Shown piece after piece: positions 27,524-36,300 of a stretch of DNA of 64,000 nt (position 1 is the first letter of the stretch; each line of letters opens with the position of its first letter). The position numbers were made by a program, and so were the translations under genes. The notes beneath the pieces are model-generated. The model was not told the DNA's origin. It did not search any database and saw only the letters and a list, made by a program, of their open reading frames with translations. The DNA is from WLMZ01 sp963732585 (lineage in GTDB: Bacteria > Actinomycetota > Acidimicrobiia > Acidimicrobiales > Ilumatobacteraceae). The stretch spans positions 558,001 to 622,000 of the forward strand of contig CAVSZY010000003.1 in NCBI GenBank assembly GCA_963732585.1. Reading direction: 5' to 3'.

Positions 27524-27694
27524 TTACTCGCCGTCTTCGGGAAGGACTAAGTCCCAGCGGTCGAGACAATCGCGGCAGCGGTAGGCGACGACGTCACCGC
27601 CGAACCATTCGCCGTCCTCACGGGGCATGGTCAGCAGATACGCCGTGCCCCCGCAGTCGACGCAGATGATCTCGGGTTCAGGAACGACAGCCAT
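27524..27694 (-). CDS. Small zinc-ribbon protein of unknown function
   Basis: A 56-residue acidic protein with two CxxC pairs, IICVDCGGTAY at residues 9-14 and YRCRDCLDRW near 40, the spacing of a zinc ribbon. The rest is Glu/Asp-rich (PREDGEWFGGD, LPEDGE). No family recognised; such proteins in actinobacteria are often annotated hypothetical. It is divergent from rsmD with 73 nt between starts. Upstream GGCACACTGGGT directly precedes its start, a string also found before the lipoprotein gene at 15108. Confidence 0.7.
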   Translation of the reverse strand: MAVVPEPEIICVDCGGTAYLLTMPREDGEWFGGDVVAYRCRDCLDRWDLVLPEDGE

Positions 27695-27753
27695 AACCCA
27701 GTGTGCCCCATCTGAGTGCCCTATGTCAGTGCCCAGAAAGACGTGGTTGGACG

Positions 27754-27759
27754 TAGCCT
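27754..27759 (+). promoter_or_regulatory. Leaderless -10 element (TAGCCT) for rsmD
   Basis: TAGCCT ends 8 nt before the rsmD ATG. The same hexamer at the same distance occurs before the DUF177 gene (29510) and ffh (38095). Confidence 0.6.
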
Positions 27760-27767
27760 CGGCCGTC

Positions 27768-28286
27768 ATGCGCGTGATAGCAGGCGAATTTGGCGGCCGA
27801 AAACTTCTGACTCCAGACGGCGTGGAGACGCGCCCGACCACCGACAAAGTTCGCCAGGCCGTCTTCAATTCGCTGTCCAGCATGGGCGTGATCGACGGTG
27901 CATTGACCTGCGACCTGTTCGCCGGGTGTGGCTCGATGGGGATCGAGGCTCTCTCACGTGGCGCGCAACACTGCGTGTTCGTCGAACGCGACCGAAACGC
28001 GTTGGCGGCCTTGCGAGAGAACCTGGACACTCTTGGTTTGCAGGCGCGGGCAACGGTCATCCCCGGCAATGTGATGTCTGGCTTGGCGGCGACCACCGCA
28101 GTCGACGTTGCCTTCGTCGACCCGCCGTACACCTTTGCGGACTGGGAGGAACTGCTCGGCGGCATGCAGGCGGGGCTCGTGGTCGCTGAATCCGATCGTG
28201 ATGTCGCTCCCGGCGGGCGGTACGACCTCGTGCGCTCTCGGCGTTACGGAAGAACGAGAATCACCATCTTTGAACAGATGCCTTAA
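27768..28286 (+). CDS. rsmD: 16S rRNA (guanine(966)-N2)-methyltransferase
   Basis: A 172-residue SAM-dependent methyltransferase acting on 30S subunits. It begins MRVIAGEFGGRKL with TRPTTDKVRQAVFN, has the SAM loop DLFAGCGSMGIEALSRGA and the catalytic VDPPY near 120. ATG 27768 gives the standard N terminus of the family and has the TAGCCT element upstream; longer readings are not protein-like. First gene of the rsmD-coaD-coiled-coil unit, as in mycobacteria. Confidence 0.95.
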   Translation: MRVIAGEFGGRKLLTPDGVETRPTTDKVRQAVFNSLSSMGVIDGALTCDLFAGCGSMGIEALSRGAQHCVFVERDRNALAALRENLDTLGLQARATVIPGNVMSGLAATTAVDVAFVDPPYTFADWEELLGGMQAGLVVAESDRDVAPGGRYDLVRSRRYGRTRITIFEQMP

Positions 28287-28297
28287 GCTCGGCATTT

Positions 28298-28888
28298 GTG
28301 AGTTCTCAACAGGGATCAACAGAACTTGATCGTTCGACTCGTCGCGCCCTGTACCCAGGGAGTTTCGATCCGATACACCTTGGCCATGTCGACATCGTTG
28401 CTCAGGCAGCTGAGTTGTTTGGCACGGTGATCGTCGTCGCCATGCACAATCCGGCAAAGCCCAGCGGGTTGTTTGGCATCGAACAGCGTCTGCGTCTGTT
28501 GCGTGACAGCCTCGGTGCGCTTGCGGGCGTCGAGGTCGCCGCCGGATCGGGCCTCGCTGTCGATGTTGCCGCAGCGCATCGTGCCGACTTCATCGTCAAG
28601 GGTCTGCGCAACGGATCCGATTTCGACGTCGAAATGCAGATGGCTCAAACGAACTACTCGGTGACCGGAATGAGAACCGTCTTCTTGCCGTGCGGCGCAG
28701 CGCAAGGCTCACTCAGTAGCCGCTTCATTCGTGAGATATCGCACTACGGTGGCGATGTGTCGCACATGGTCCCGGCCGCAGTGGCCCAAGCCCTCGCCGA
28801 CATCCACGGCCATCGTCCAGCGGGCGATCGCCCATCAGCAACACAGGCCCTCCAAGCAACCAAGGGTGAGTCCGAAAGCAGCACATGA
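28298..28888 (+). CDS. coaD: Phosphopantetheine adenylyltransferase
   Basis: A 196-residue enzyme of CoA synthesis, joining ATP and 4'-phosphopantetheine. The nucleotidyltransferase signature LYPGSFDPIHLGHVDI includes the HxGH motif, followed by KGLRNGSDFDVEMQMA and SSRFIREI. A C-terminal tail of about 25 residues (HRPAGDRPSATQALQ) is longer than usual. GTG start at 28298; TAAGCT, overlapping the rsmD stop, ends 8 nt earlier, so an internal leaderless promoter is possible. The last four bases overlap the next gene. Confidence 0.95.
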   Translation: MSSQQGSTELDRSTRRALYPGSFDPIHLGHVDIVAQAAELFGTVIVVAMHNPAKPSGLFGIEQRLRLLRDSLGALAGVEVAAGSGLAVDVAAAHRADFIVKGLRNGSDFDVEMQMAQTNYSVTGMRTVFLPCGAAQGSLSSRFIREISHYGGDVSHMVPAAVAQALADIHGHRPAGDRPSATQALQATKGESESST

Positions 28889-29481
28889 GTTACGACGACC
28901 GCACGCACAACGATTCCTTCGACGAGTTCGAGGATGAGGACGACTCCGCCGACTACAGCCGCGTCGGTGCCGTCGGCGACTCCGAAACACTGCTGCGACG
29001 GGCCGCAGACATCGTCGCCACGGCGCCCACGATGCCATTGTCGTCGTCGCCACGCATCGACCGCGACGAGATGATCGACCTGCTGGAGTCGGCGCTTGAG
29101 CGCTTGCCCGACGAGTTGCGCCAGGCGCGCTGGATGCTCAAGGAACGTCAAGAGTTTGTCGCCAAGACCCGTCGCGAGGCCGACGAACTGCTCGAGGCCG
29201 CGCGAGTGCAGGCCGAGCGGATGGTGCAGCGCACCGAGGTGGTGCGCGCTGCTGAACAAAAGGCGCGCCAGATCATCGAGGCTGCTGAGGGCGATTCGCG
29301 CCGGCTGCGTCATGAAACCGAGGACTTCCTCGATCAGCGTTTGGGGAGCTTTGAGATCTTGCTCGACAAGCTCAGCAAGACCGTGCACGCTGGTCGATCA
29401 CGCCTGGCAATCGGTGGCCATCGCGAGATCGAAGAGCAAGAGGACGACCCGACGAAGGGCTTCTTCGACCAAGACCGCTAG
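28885..29481 (+). CDS. DivIVA/SepIVA-like coiled-coil protein
   Basis: A 198-residue acidic protein: a disordered N terminus (EFEDEDDSADYS), then from about 60 to 165 a continuous coiled coil rich in Glu, Arg and Ala (LRQARWMLKERQEFVAKTRR, then EADELLEAARVQAERMVQ). The position between coaD and DUF177 is that of the mycobacterial septation protein SepIVA, so a division or cell-envelope scaffolding role is inferred from gene order and shape, not from a sequence motif. Its ATG overlaps the coaD stop (ATGA). Confidence 0.72.
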   Translation: MSYDDRTHNDSFDEFEDEDDSADYSRVGAVGDSETLLRRAADIVATAPTMPLSSSPRIDRDEMIDLLESALERLPDELRQARWMLKERQEFVAKTRREADELLEAARVQAERMVQRTEVVRAAEQKARQIIEAAEGDSRRLRHETEDFLDQRLGSFEILLDKLSKTVHAGRSRLAIGGHREIEEQEDDPTKGFFDQDR

Positions 29482-29509
29482 CGCACATCTGCTCGCCCGC
29501 ATGGAGCGC

Positions 29510-29515
29510 TAGCCT
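29510..29515 (+). promoter_or_regulatory. Leaderless -10 element (TAGCCT) for the DUF177-rpmF unit
   Basis: TAGCCT ends 8 nt before ATG 29524, the same arrangement as at rsmD and ffh. Confidence 0.6.
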
Positions 29516-29523
29516 CTGGGGCC

Positions 29524-30039
29524 ATGCCTTCGCCGCTGCTCGTCAACGTCGCCGATCTCCTCCGGCGGCCAGGTACCGAGCGCGATCTGGTCTGCGATGT
29601 ATCGACTCCCGAGCTCTCGCTCGACGACGAACGGTTCGGCGTTGACGACCGCGCCCACGTGGCGCTGCACCTCGAAAGTCTGACCGATGGCATCGTCGTC
29701 ACCGGTGAGCTGCGAGTTCCGTATGCGGGCACCTGTCGTCGCTGCCTTCGGCCAGTCAACGAGGTGGCGACGAGCGCAGTACAGGAGCTGTATCAGGTGA
29801 TCATCACCGATAACGACGCCTTTGCGATCAACGGCGAGCAGCTTGATCTGCGGGCGATGGTGCGCGAGAGCCTGCTGCTCGACACGCCGCACGACCCGCT
29901 GTGCCGTCCGGACTGTGCTGGGCTCTGCCCGTACTGCGGAGTGGATCGAAACGACGTTTCCTGCGATTGCCAGGCACCGTCGCACGCCTCTCCCTGGGAT
30001 GTGCTCGATCAGCTCCGCCCAGGAGACAGTGAAAACTGA
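29524..30039 (+). CDS. DUF177 (YceD-like) protein
   Basis: A 171-residue protein of the YceD/DUF177 family, which accompanies rpmF almost everywhere and in plants and bacteria is linked to 23S rRNA accumulation. Visible family parts are VTGELRVPYAGTCRRCLRPV and the C-terminal CRPDCAGLCPYCGVDRND, with seven to eight Cys that can bind zinc. The downstream rpmF is 48 nt away on the same strand. Confidence 0.85.
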   Translation: MPSPLLVNVADLLRRPGTERDLVCDVSTPELSLDDERFGVDDRAHVALHLESLTDGIVVTGELRVPYAGTCRRCLRPVNEVATSAVQELYQVIITDNDAFAINGEQLDLRAMVRESLLLDTPHDPLCRPDCAGLCPYCGVDRNDVSCDCQAPSHASPWDVLDQLRPGDSEN

Positions 30040-30087
30040 ATTCCGCGGCTAACCTACTGCGGCTCGTTTAGATAAGGGAGACCTCGG

Positions 30088-30267
30088 GTGGCCGTTCCCA
30101 AGAAGAAGAAATCAAAGATGAAGACGCACAGCCACCGTGCTGGCTCGTGGCGTCTCAGCGCCCCGGCGCGCAGCACCTGCCCGCGATGTGCGGCAGCCAA
30201 GCTGCCGCACACGGTGTGCCCGACCTGTGGTTGGTACAAGAACCGCGTTGTGATCGACGTCGGTTAG
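30088..30267 (+). CDS. rpmF: 50S ribosomal protein L32 (bL32)
   Basis: A 59-residue ribosomal protein starting at GTG with AAGGGAG seven nucleotides upstream. The translation begins MAVPKKKKSKMKTHSHRAG and carries the zinc pair CPRC...CPTCGWYKNR, both diagnostic of bL32. It sits in the standard DUF177-rpmF-plsX order linking ribosome and lipid synthesis genes. Confidence 0.96.
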   Translation: MAVPKKKKSKMKTHSHRAGSWRLSAPARSTCPRCAAAKLPHTVCPTCGWYKNRVVIDVG

Positions 30268-30301
30268 TCGACGACGTTCGAACCACCATTCTGTGCCCTC
30301 G

Positions 30302-31291
30302 ATGGAGCCTCTGTCCGACATGCTGCCCATCGCCATCGACGCCATGGGTGGCGACAAAGCCCCCGGCGAGATCATCGCCGGTGCTCGTCAGGCGCTCGCA
30401 TTGGGTATTCCCATCGTGCTCGTTGGGCCCGCTGCGCTCGCCGGTACCGACGACCTCCAGCTGATCGCCGCCTCGGAAGTCATCGAGATGGATGACGACC
30501 CAGGTTCAAGCGTGCGTCGCAAGAAAGATTCCACACTGGTACGCGCCGCCGAAGCGGTGCGCGACGGGCGAGCGAGCGCAATGATTTCCGCTGGCAACAC
30601 CGGAGCGACGATGGCCTCGGCGCTGTTCCGCATGGGCCGGATCCGCGGGGTCAACCGTCCAGCGATTGCCACACCGATCCCCGTTCCTGGCTCGACGCCG
30701 ACGGTGCTGATCGACGCTGGGGCCAACGCCGAGGTGCAATCCGATTGGCTCGTGCAGTTCGCCCAGATGGGCACGGTCTACAGCAGAAGCCGATTCGGTA
30801 TCGAACAGCCAAGGGTTGGTTTGTTGTCGATCGGCGAGGAGCCCGGAAAGGGCGACACACTGCGCAAAGAGGCCTATGAGCTGCTGCGTGTCGCGCCGGC
30901 AATCAATTTCATCGGCAACGTCGAGGGGCGCGACGTGATGACCGATGCCGTCGACGTCGTCGTTACCGATGGATTTACCGGCAACGTGGTGCTCAAGACG
31001 CTCGAAGGCGGAATGAAGACGATCATCAAGGCGCTCTTCGCTGCCCTCGGCAGCGAAGAGCATTACAAGCCGCACGCCGAGGCGCTGATGCCGGCGCTGT
31101 TGCCGCTGTATGAATCGCTCGACCCGGAAACCTACGGCGGGGCCATCCTGCTCGGCGTCGACGGTGTGTGCATCATCTCTCACGGCTCGTCGAGTGCGCG
31201 GGCCATCGTCAATGCCGCGCTCGTCGCCAAGGAGATGGTCCAGGCCGACATGGTTGGAAAGATTCGCGAGGCCATCGCCGCCTCGGTGTGA
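30302..31291 (+). CDS. plsX: Phosphate acyltransferase PlsX
   Basis: About 329 residues. PlsX makes acyl-phosphate from acyl-ACP for phosphatidic acid synthesis at the membrane surface. Diagnostic segments are LPIAIDAMGGDKAPGEII, MISAGNTGATMASALFRMG, LIDAGANAEV, GLLSIGEEPGKG, FIGNVEGRD and VVTDGFTGNVVLKTLEG. The start is uncertain: ATG 30302 and ATG 30320 (which begins MLPIAIDAMGGD as in most homologues, with GGAG 12 nt upstream) are both possible. Followed by an ACP gene, as is usual. Confidence 0.95.
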   Translation: MEPLSDMLPIAIDAMGGDKAPGEIIAGARQALALGIPIVLVGPAALAGTDDLQLIAASEVIEMDDDPGSSVRRKKDSTLVRAAEAVRDGRASAMISAGNTGATMASALFRMGRIRGVNRPAIATPIPVPGSTPTVLIDAGANAEVQSDWLVQFAQMGTVYSRSRFGIEQPRVGLLSIGEEPGKGDTLRKEAYELLRVAPAINFIGNVEGRDVMTDAVDVVVTDGFTGNVVLKTLEGGMKTIIKALFAALGSEEHYKPHAEALMPALLPLYESLDPETYGGAILLGVDGVCIISHGSSSARAIVNAALVAKEMVQADMVGKIREAIAASV

Positions 31292-31300
31292 CGCGGTCGG

Positions 31301-31329
31301 CGACCGTCGGCGCACTACGCTGACGGTCG
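31301..31329 (+). promoter_or_regulatory. Inverted repeat flanking a -10 hexamer upstream of the ACP gene
   Basis: CGACCGTC (31301-31308) and GACGGTCG (31322-31329) are perfect complements; TACGCT (31316-31321), a TANNNT -10, lies between them. Transcription from it would give a 30-nt leader containing the AGGAGA site of the ACP gene. It may be an operator or an RNA hairpin. Confidence 0.45.
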
Positions 31330-31358
31330 GCGTCAAGCCATCGATCAGGAGAAAATTC

Positions 31359-31637
31359 GTGTCCGACCGTCCCACCGACCGTCAAGCTGTGCTCACCATT
31401 GTGCGAGACAATCTCGCCGAGATTCTGGAGCGCGACGCTTCGTCGATTCTCGAAGGTCAGTCGTTCCAAGACGACCTCGACGCCGACTCCTTGGCCCTGA
31501 TCGAACTTGTCGAGGCCCTCGAAGAAGACCTCGCCGAGCGCAACGTCGAGTTGCGCATCGAGGACGAGGATCTCGAAGACCTCAAGACCGTGCGCGACGC
31601 GGTCGACTACGTCTGGGCTCGCGTTCAGCTGTCCTGA
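31359..31637 (+). CDS. acpP: Acyl carrier protein
   Basis: A 92-residue acidic carrier. The phosphopantetheine site is DDLDADSLALIELVEALEE, with the acceptor Ser in DSL. A start at GTG 31359 has AGGAG at 31347-31351. It is slightly longer than canonical ACP at both ends, and the sequence after helix 2 (RNVELRIEDEDLEDLKTVRD) is the usual acidic helix 3 region. Placed between plsX and rnc, the classic acpP position. Confidence 0.9.
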   Translation: MSDRPTDRQAVLTIVRDNLAEILERDASSILEGQSFQDDLDADSLALIELVEALEEDLAERNVELRIEDEDLEDLKTVRDAVDYVWARVQLS

Positions 31638-31686
31638 GCAATGTCGTGATCGCTTCGCTCGCCACCTGCTGTGGAACAATCTCCAG

Positions 31687-32460
31687 GTGAAAGCTGCCGA
31701 GGGTGAGGAGCTTGCTCGGCGCCTCAGCGCGCTCAGCGAACGGGTCGGATATCAGTTCCGTGACCCGGAGTTGTTGCAGCGGGCGATGGCGCATCGATCT
31801 TGGTGTGCCGAAGCTGGCCTCGGTATTGCCTCGAACGAGCGTCTCGAGTTTCTCGGGGACGCTGTTCTCGGGTGGGTGATCGCCGACCTCGCCTATCGAC
31901 GCTTCGATCAATTGCCAGAGGGCAAGTTGACCGACCTGCGTAAGAGCGTCGTCAACGCCACAGCGCTCGCCGCCGTTGCCCGCGAGCTTGAGATCGGCTG
32001 CTGCCTGCTGCTCGGCAAGGGTGAGTCGGCGGCCAACGGTCAGGACAAGCCCTCGATCTTGAGCGACGCCTTCGAGGCTGTGCTCGGCGCGCTGTATCTC
32101 GACGGCGGTTCCGACGCGGCGTACAAGTTCGTCGAACGGGCCCTCGGACCTCGCCTCGACCTGGCCTTAGCGCAGATCGATCGGCTCGACCACAAGACGT
32201 TGCTGCAAGAGTTGTCGGCGAGGCGCTTTGACGTCGCGCCGGTGTACGTGGTCAGCGACCAGGGCCCAGATCACGCCAAGGAATTCACTGCCACGGTGGT
32301 CATCGCCGGTCGCCATTGGGGTCGCGGCGACGGTCGCTCGAAGAAGCTTGCCGAACAGGCTGCGGCATTGCAGGCCTACGAGGCGCTGTGCAACGAGCCG
32401 GTCATCGAGCATCCCGCTTTCCAGGCCAACAGGCAGGCGGCCGAGCAGGCTCATGCCTGA
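31687..32460 (+). CDS. rnc: Ribonuclease III
   Basis: A 257-residue double-strand-specific RNase for rRNA and mRNA processing. The catalytic signature NERLEFLGDAVLG is at about 48-60, with the second acidic cluster in LSDAFEAVLGALYLDGG, and a dsRNA-binding domain in the last 75 residues (DHKTLLQELSARRF to KKLAEQAAALQAYEAL). The GTG at 31687 is the closest in-frame start; AACAAT ends 6 nt before it. The end overlaps mutM by 8 nt. Confidence 0.95.
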   Translation: MKAAEGEELARRLSALSERVGYQFRDPELLQRAMAHRSWCAEAGLGIASNERLEFLGDAVLGWVIADLAYRRFDQLPEGKLTDLRKSVVNATALAAVARELEIGCCLLLGKGESAANGQDKPSILSDAFEAVLGALYLDGGSDAAYKFVERALGPRLDLALAQIDRLDHKTLLQELSARRFDVAPVYVVSDQGPDHAKEFTATVVIAGRHWGRGDGRSKKLAEQAAALQAYEALCNEPVIEHPAFQANRQAAEQAHA

Positions 32461-33307
32461 ACTTCCCGAAGTTGAAACGGTCCGCCGAGGGTTGCAAGAG
32501 CGCTTTGTCGGACGGCAGGTCACCGAGGTCGAAGTCGGCCGCGAACGTGTCGTCCGGCGAACCTCATCAGCAGCCCTGATCGCCGGGCTCAGCGGCGTCA
32601 CCGCGCTGCGCGCCGAGCGCCACGGCAAGTACCTGTTGTGTCCGCTCGATAGCGGCGACACGTTGATGATCCACCTGCGGATGAGCGGCCGGGTGCTGAT
32701 CGCGGCGCGCGCCGACGAGCGTCCGGCGCATACCCACGTGGCGCTTACCCTCGCCGACCCGCCCGGTGAATCGCTCGCTGAAGAACTGCGTTTCGTCGAC
32801 CCGCGGACCTTCGGTGAGATGGTCGTCTTCGATCCGCAGCATGTCGACGTCGAAATACCCGAAGTGTCACGCCTCGGCCTCGACCCGATCGCCCATACGT
32901 TCTCGGTCAAAGACGTCCGCAGGTTGCTGGGCACGCGTGCCCGGGCGATCAAGCCACTGCTGCTCGACCAGCACGTGATCGCCGGCATCGGCAACATCTA
33001 CGCCGACGAAATTCTCCATGCCTGTCGCGTGCGCCCAGATCGGCGGGCGGACACCCTGAGCACAGCCGAGTTCGCTCGCCTTTATCAGGCAATCGTGGAA
33101 ATTCTCAGTACGGCGATCGAAGCCGGTGGGTCGACGTTGAAAGATACTCAGTACGTCGATATCGGCGGCGAAGGCGGATGGTTCCAGGTTTCGCATATGG
33201 TCTACGATCGCGCCGGGCAACCGTGCCTGAGCTGTGGCCGCAGCGAGATCAAGCGCATCGTCAGCGGCGGACGATCAACCTGTTTTTGCCCGCGTTGCCA
33301 GAAATAA
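32453..33307 (+). CDS. mutM: Formamidopyrimidine-DNA glycosylase
   Basis: A 284-residue base-excision glycosylase/AP lyase for oxidised purines. It starts MPELPEVETVRRGL (catalytic Pro after Met removal and Glu), has the Lys of RHGKYLL, IAGIGNIYADEIL in the helix-two-turn-helix and the zinc finger CLSCGRS...CFCPRCQ at the very end. Overlap with rnc shows translational coupling, a pairing common in actinobacteria. Confidence 0.95.
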   Translation: MPELPEVETVRRGLQERFVGRQVTEVEVGRERVVRRTSSAALIAGLSGVTALRAERHGKYLLCPLDSGDTLMIHLRMSGRVLIAARADERPAHTHVALTLADPPGESLAEELRFVDPRTFGEMVVFDPQHVDVEIPEVSRLGLDPIAHTFSVKDVRRLLGTRARAIKPLLLDQHVIAGIGNIYADEILHACRVRPDRRADTLSTAEFARLYQAIVEILSTAIEAGGSTLKDTQYVDIGGEGGWFQVSHMVYDRAGQPCLSCGRSEIKRIVSGGRSTCFCPRCQK

Positions 33308-33341
33308 CACGCTGCGTAATCGGATAGGGTCCTCAACCGCT

Positions 33342-36300
33342 GTGTTTCTGAAAGCCCTCACCCTCAAAGGCTTCAAGTCCTTTGCCGAAACGACCACGAT
33401 GCAGCTCGAGCCGGGCGTCACCGTCGTCGTTGGTCCAAACGGCTCTGGCAAGTCGAACGTCGTCGATGCCATCGCCTGGGTCCTTGGCGCGCAGGCACCG
33501 AGCGCCGTGCGCAGCCAAAAAATGGACGACGTCATCTTCGCCGGCACCGCCAAACGGCCCGCGCTCGGCCGTGCCGAGGTGACCCTGACGCTCGACAACT
33601 CCGGGGGCATCCTGCCGATCGAGTTCAACGAAGTGACGATCAGTCGCACGCTGTTCCGCACCGGCGAGAGCGAATACGCGATCAACGGCGTCAACTGTCG
33701 CCTCCTCGATGTGCAGGAGCTGCTCAGCGATGCCGGCGTCGGTCGTCAACAGCACGTCATCGTCAGCCAGGGCCAGATCGACGCGGTACTCAACGCCCGC
33801 CCCGAGGACCGGCGCTCGATCATCGAAGAGGCGGCGGGGGTGCTGAAGTTCCGCCGTCGCAAAGAGAAGGCCGAGCGGCGCCTCGATGCCACTGAGGCCA
33901 GCTTGCTGCGCGTCCAGGACCTGTTGCGTGAGGTCCGTCGGCAGCTGCGCCCGCTGGAACGCCAGGCCGAAGCTGCTCGCCGTCACGTCGATTTGCAGCG
34001 CGAGTTGAACGAGCTGAAAATCTTCCTCGCCGGACGCGAGATCGCCTCGTTGCGTACCCGACTGAGCACCAACGCAACCGCCAAGATCGCCGTCGATGAA
34101 GCCGACCGTGGATTGCGCTGCGAGCTGGCGGCACTCGATACCGACGTGCTGGCCGCCGAAGCTGAACTCAGCGCCCGCGGCGACTCCGATCTCGGTGACG
34201 AAATGGTGCGCATCGAGCAGCTGCGCGAGCGGGCCAGGGGCCTGTCGGCGGTGCTGGCCGAGCGCCGGCGGTCGATGGAACGCGACCATGGACAGCTGAT
34301 GAATGCCGGGGTGGTCGCCAACCTCGAGCACGACGCCGCCCGCTTTGCCGAGGAGTTGCGCACCGTCGAAGACGAGCAGGCAACGCTGGCGCCTGCCGCC
34401 GAGTCGCTCGCCGAGCGGGAGCAGTCGTTCCACAGCGAGCGCGAGTTGACGTTGCGCGCCCTGCAGCAGGCAGCGCAGCCGCGCACCGCATCGTCGGCGG
34501 TTGCCGAGGTGCGTGGCGAGCTGCGTTCGGTGCGTTCCAGCCTTGAGCGGGCTGAGTCGGAGATGCGCCGCAGCGGCTCGCGGCTCGATGCCTTGCGCTC
34601 CCGCCAACAGCGCATCGACACCGATGTCGAGCGACTGCGCAGCGACTGCGAGGCGTCGCAATCTGTCGAGGAACCGCTGGTGGCCCAGCTCGCTGATGCA
34701 GAGCAGCGACATCGTCTTGCCGTGGCTGAGCTCGAGCGGCTGGCGATAGCCCGTCAAGGTGCAGCTGAGGAGCGCTCCCGGAGCAAAGCTCGCTGCGAAG
34801 CGCTGCAGTTGGCGCTCGACAGCGCCCGCGCCCGAGCCGGTGCGCAGCGCTTGGCACAGCTCGATGGCGTCATCGGTACGATGTTGGACCTCGTCGAGAT
34901 CGATTCCGGTTGGGAGCAAGCTGTCGAAGCCGCGCTTGGTGAGGCGCTCAGCGCCGTCGTCGTGTCCTCGACCGATTCGGCTCGCAGCGCGTTGGAATCG
35001 CTGCGCAGCGGCAAGACCGCCGGTGCCGTCGTCGCCCTCGGCTTGGAAGCGCAACCAGCGCCGACCCCGTCTGCGGGCGAACCGGTACGTGCTCACGTCC
35101 GTGGTCATAGCGCATCCCATCGTCGAGAGGTCGATGCCTTGCTCGACACGCTGCTCGGTGGTGCCGTTCGTGCCGCTGGCTGGGCCGAGGCCGTCGAGCT
35201 GGCCTTGCGGTTCCCGGCGGCCACCGTGGTCACCGACGAGGGCGATCGCTTTTCAGCGTCAGGGTGGCGGCTCGGTGTCGCCGGCGGCGGCGCCACCGCC
35301 GCGGCGCTGGAGGAGTCTTTGGCCAGCGCCGAGGCGTCTGGCCGGGCCTACGAGGCGATCGACGCCGACTGGCAACATGCGAGTGCGGCGATGAAGGCCG
35401 CGCAGCTCGACGAGGCGGCGGTCATTCGCCAGCTCGACGCCAGCGACGCCCGGTTCACCGCAGCGTCCGAGGGGTTGGCTCGCGCGCAAGCGGATCGACG
35501 CGAAGTGATCGCCGAGATCGAGGCGGCTGGTCCGGCGGGCAAGGATCTCGTCGAACGGGTCGAGCGTGAGCAGATCCGCCTACAGGAATTGGAAGCCCTG
35601 CTTCCCGCGCTGGAAGCAGATGAAGCGGCGGAGACCGCGGCGTCACGAGCCAGGGGTGAAGCCCGCGCTGCGCTCGAAAGCAAGGCAGCGCTGCTGGCCG
35701 GGCAACGCCGCGACCTCGAAGTGCGCAACGCGGCATTGATCGAACGCGCCCAGTTCTTGCAGCGGCGCATCGAGGAGACCAATCGGCGCCTCGAAGCCGA
35801 TGCCGAGGCCCGCGCCGAGGCCGCCGAGCGTCGTGTCGCCTTGGAACGAAGCATGACGGCCGTCGGGCGTCTCGATGCCCTGGTCAGCGAACATCGGGCG
35901 GTGATCGAGTCGCGCTGGGCTGAGTTGCAAGAGATCCGTCGCCGACAATCCGACGAAGTCCGAGCGATCGCTGCCCGTCTCGATGCGCTGCGTCGTTCGC
36001 GTGGCGATGCGGAGAAGCGTCTGGAGGAGTTGCGCGAGCGCGTCAGGCGGATCGAACTCGACGAGACCGAGCTTCGCCTGCGGCTCGAACAAGCGGTGGA
36101 AACGCTGCGTCGCGACCTCGATATCGAGCCCGACGTGGCCATCGCTGCCGAGCAACCGGTGCTCACCGAGGGCGTCAACGCTGCGGCTCGAGTGCGCGAT
36201 CTCGACCGTGAGTTGCGCCTGCTCGGACCGATCAACCCGCTTGCGTTGGAAGAGTTCTCCGAGTTGCAGGAGCGGCACCGCTTCCTGGAGGAGCAGCTCG

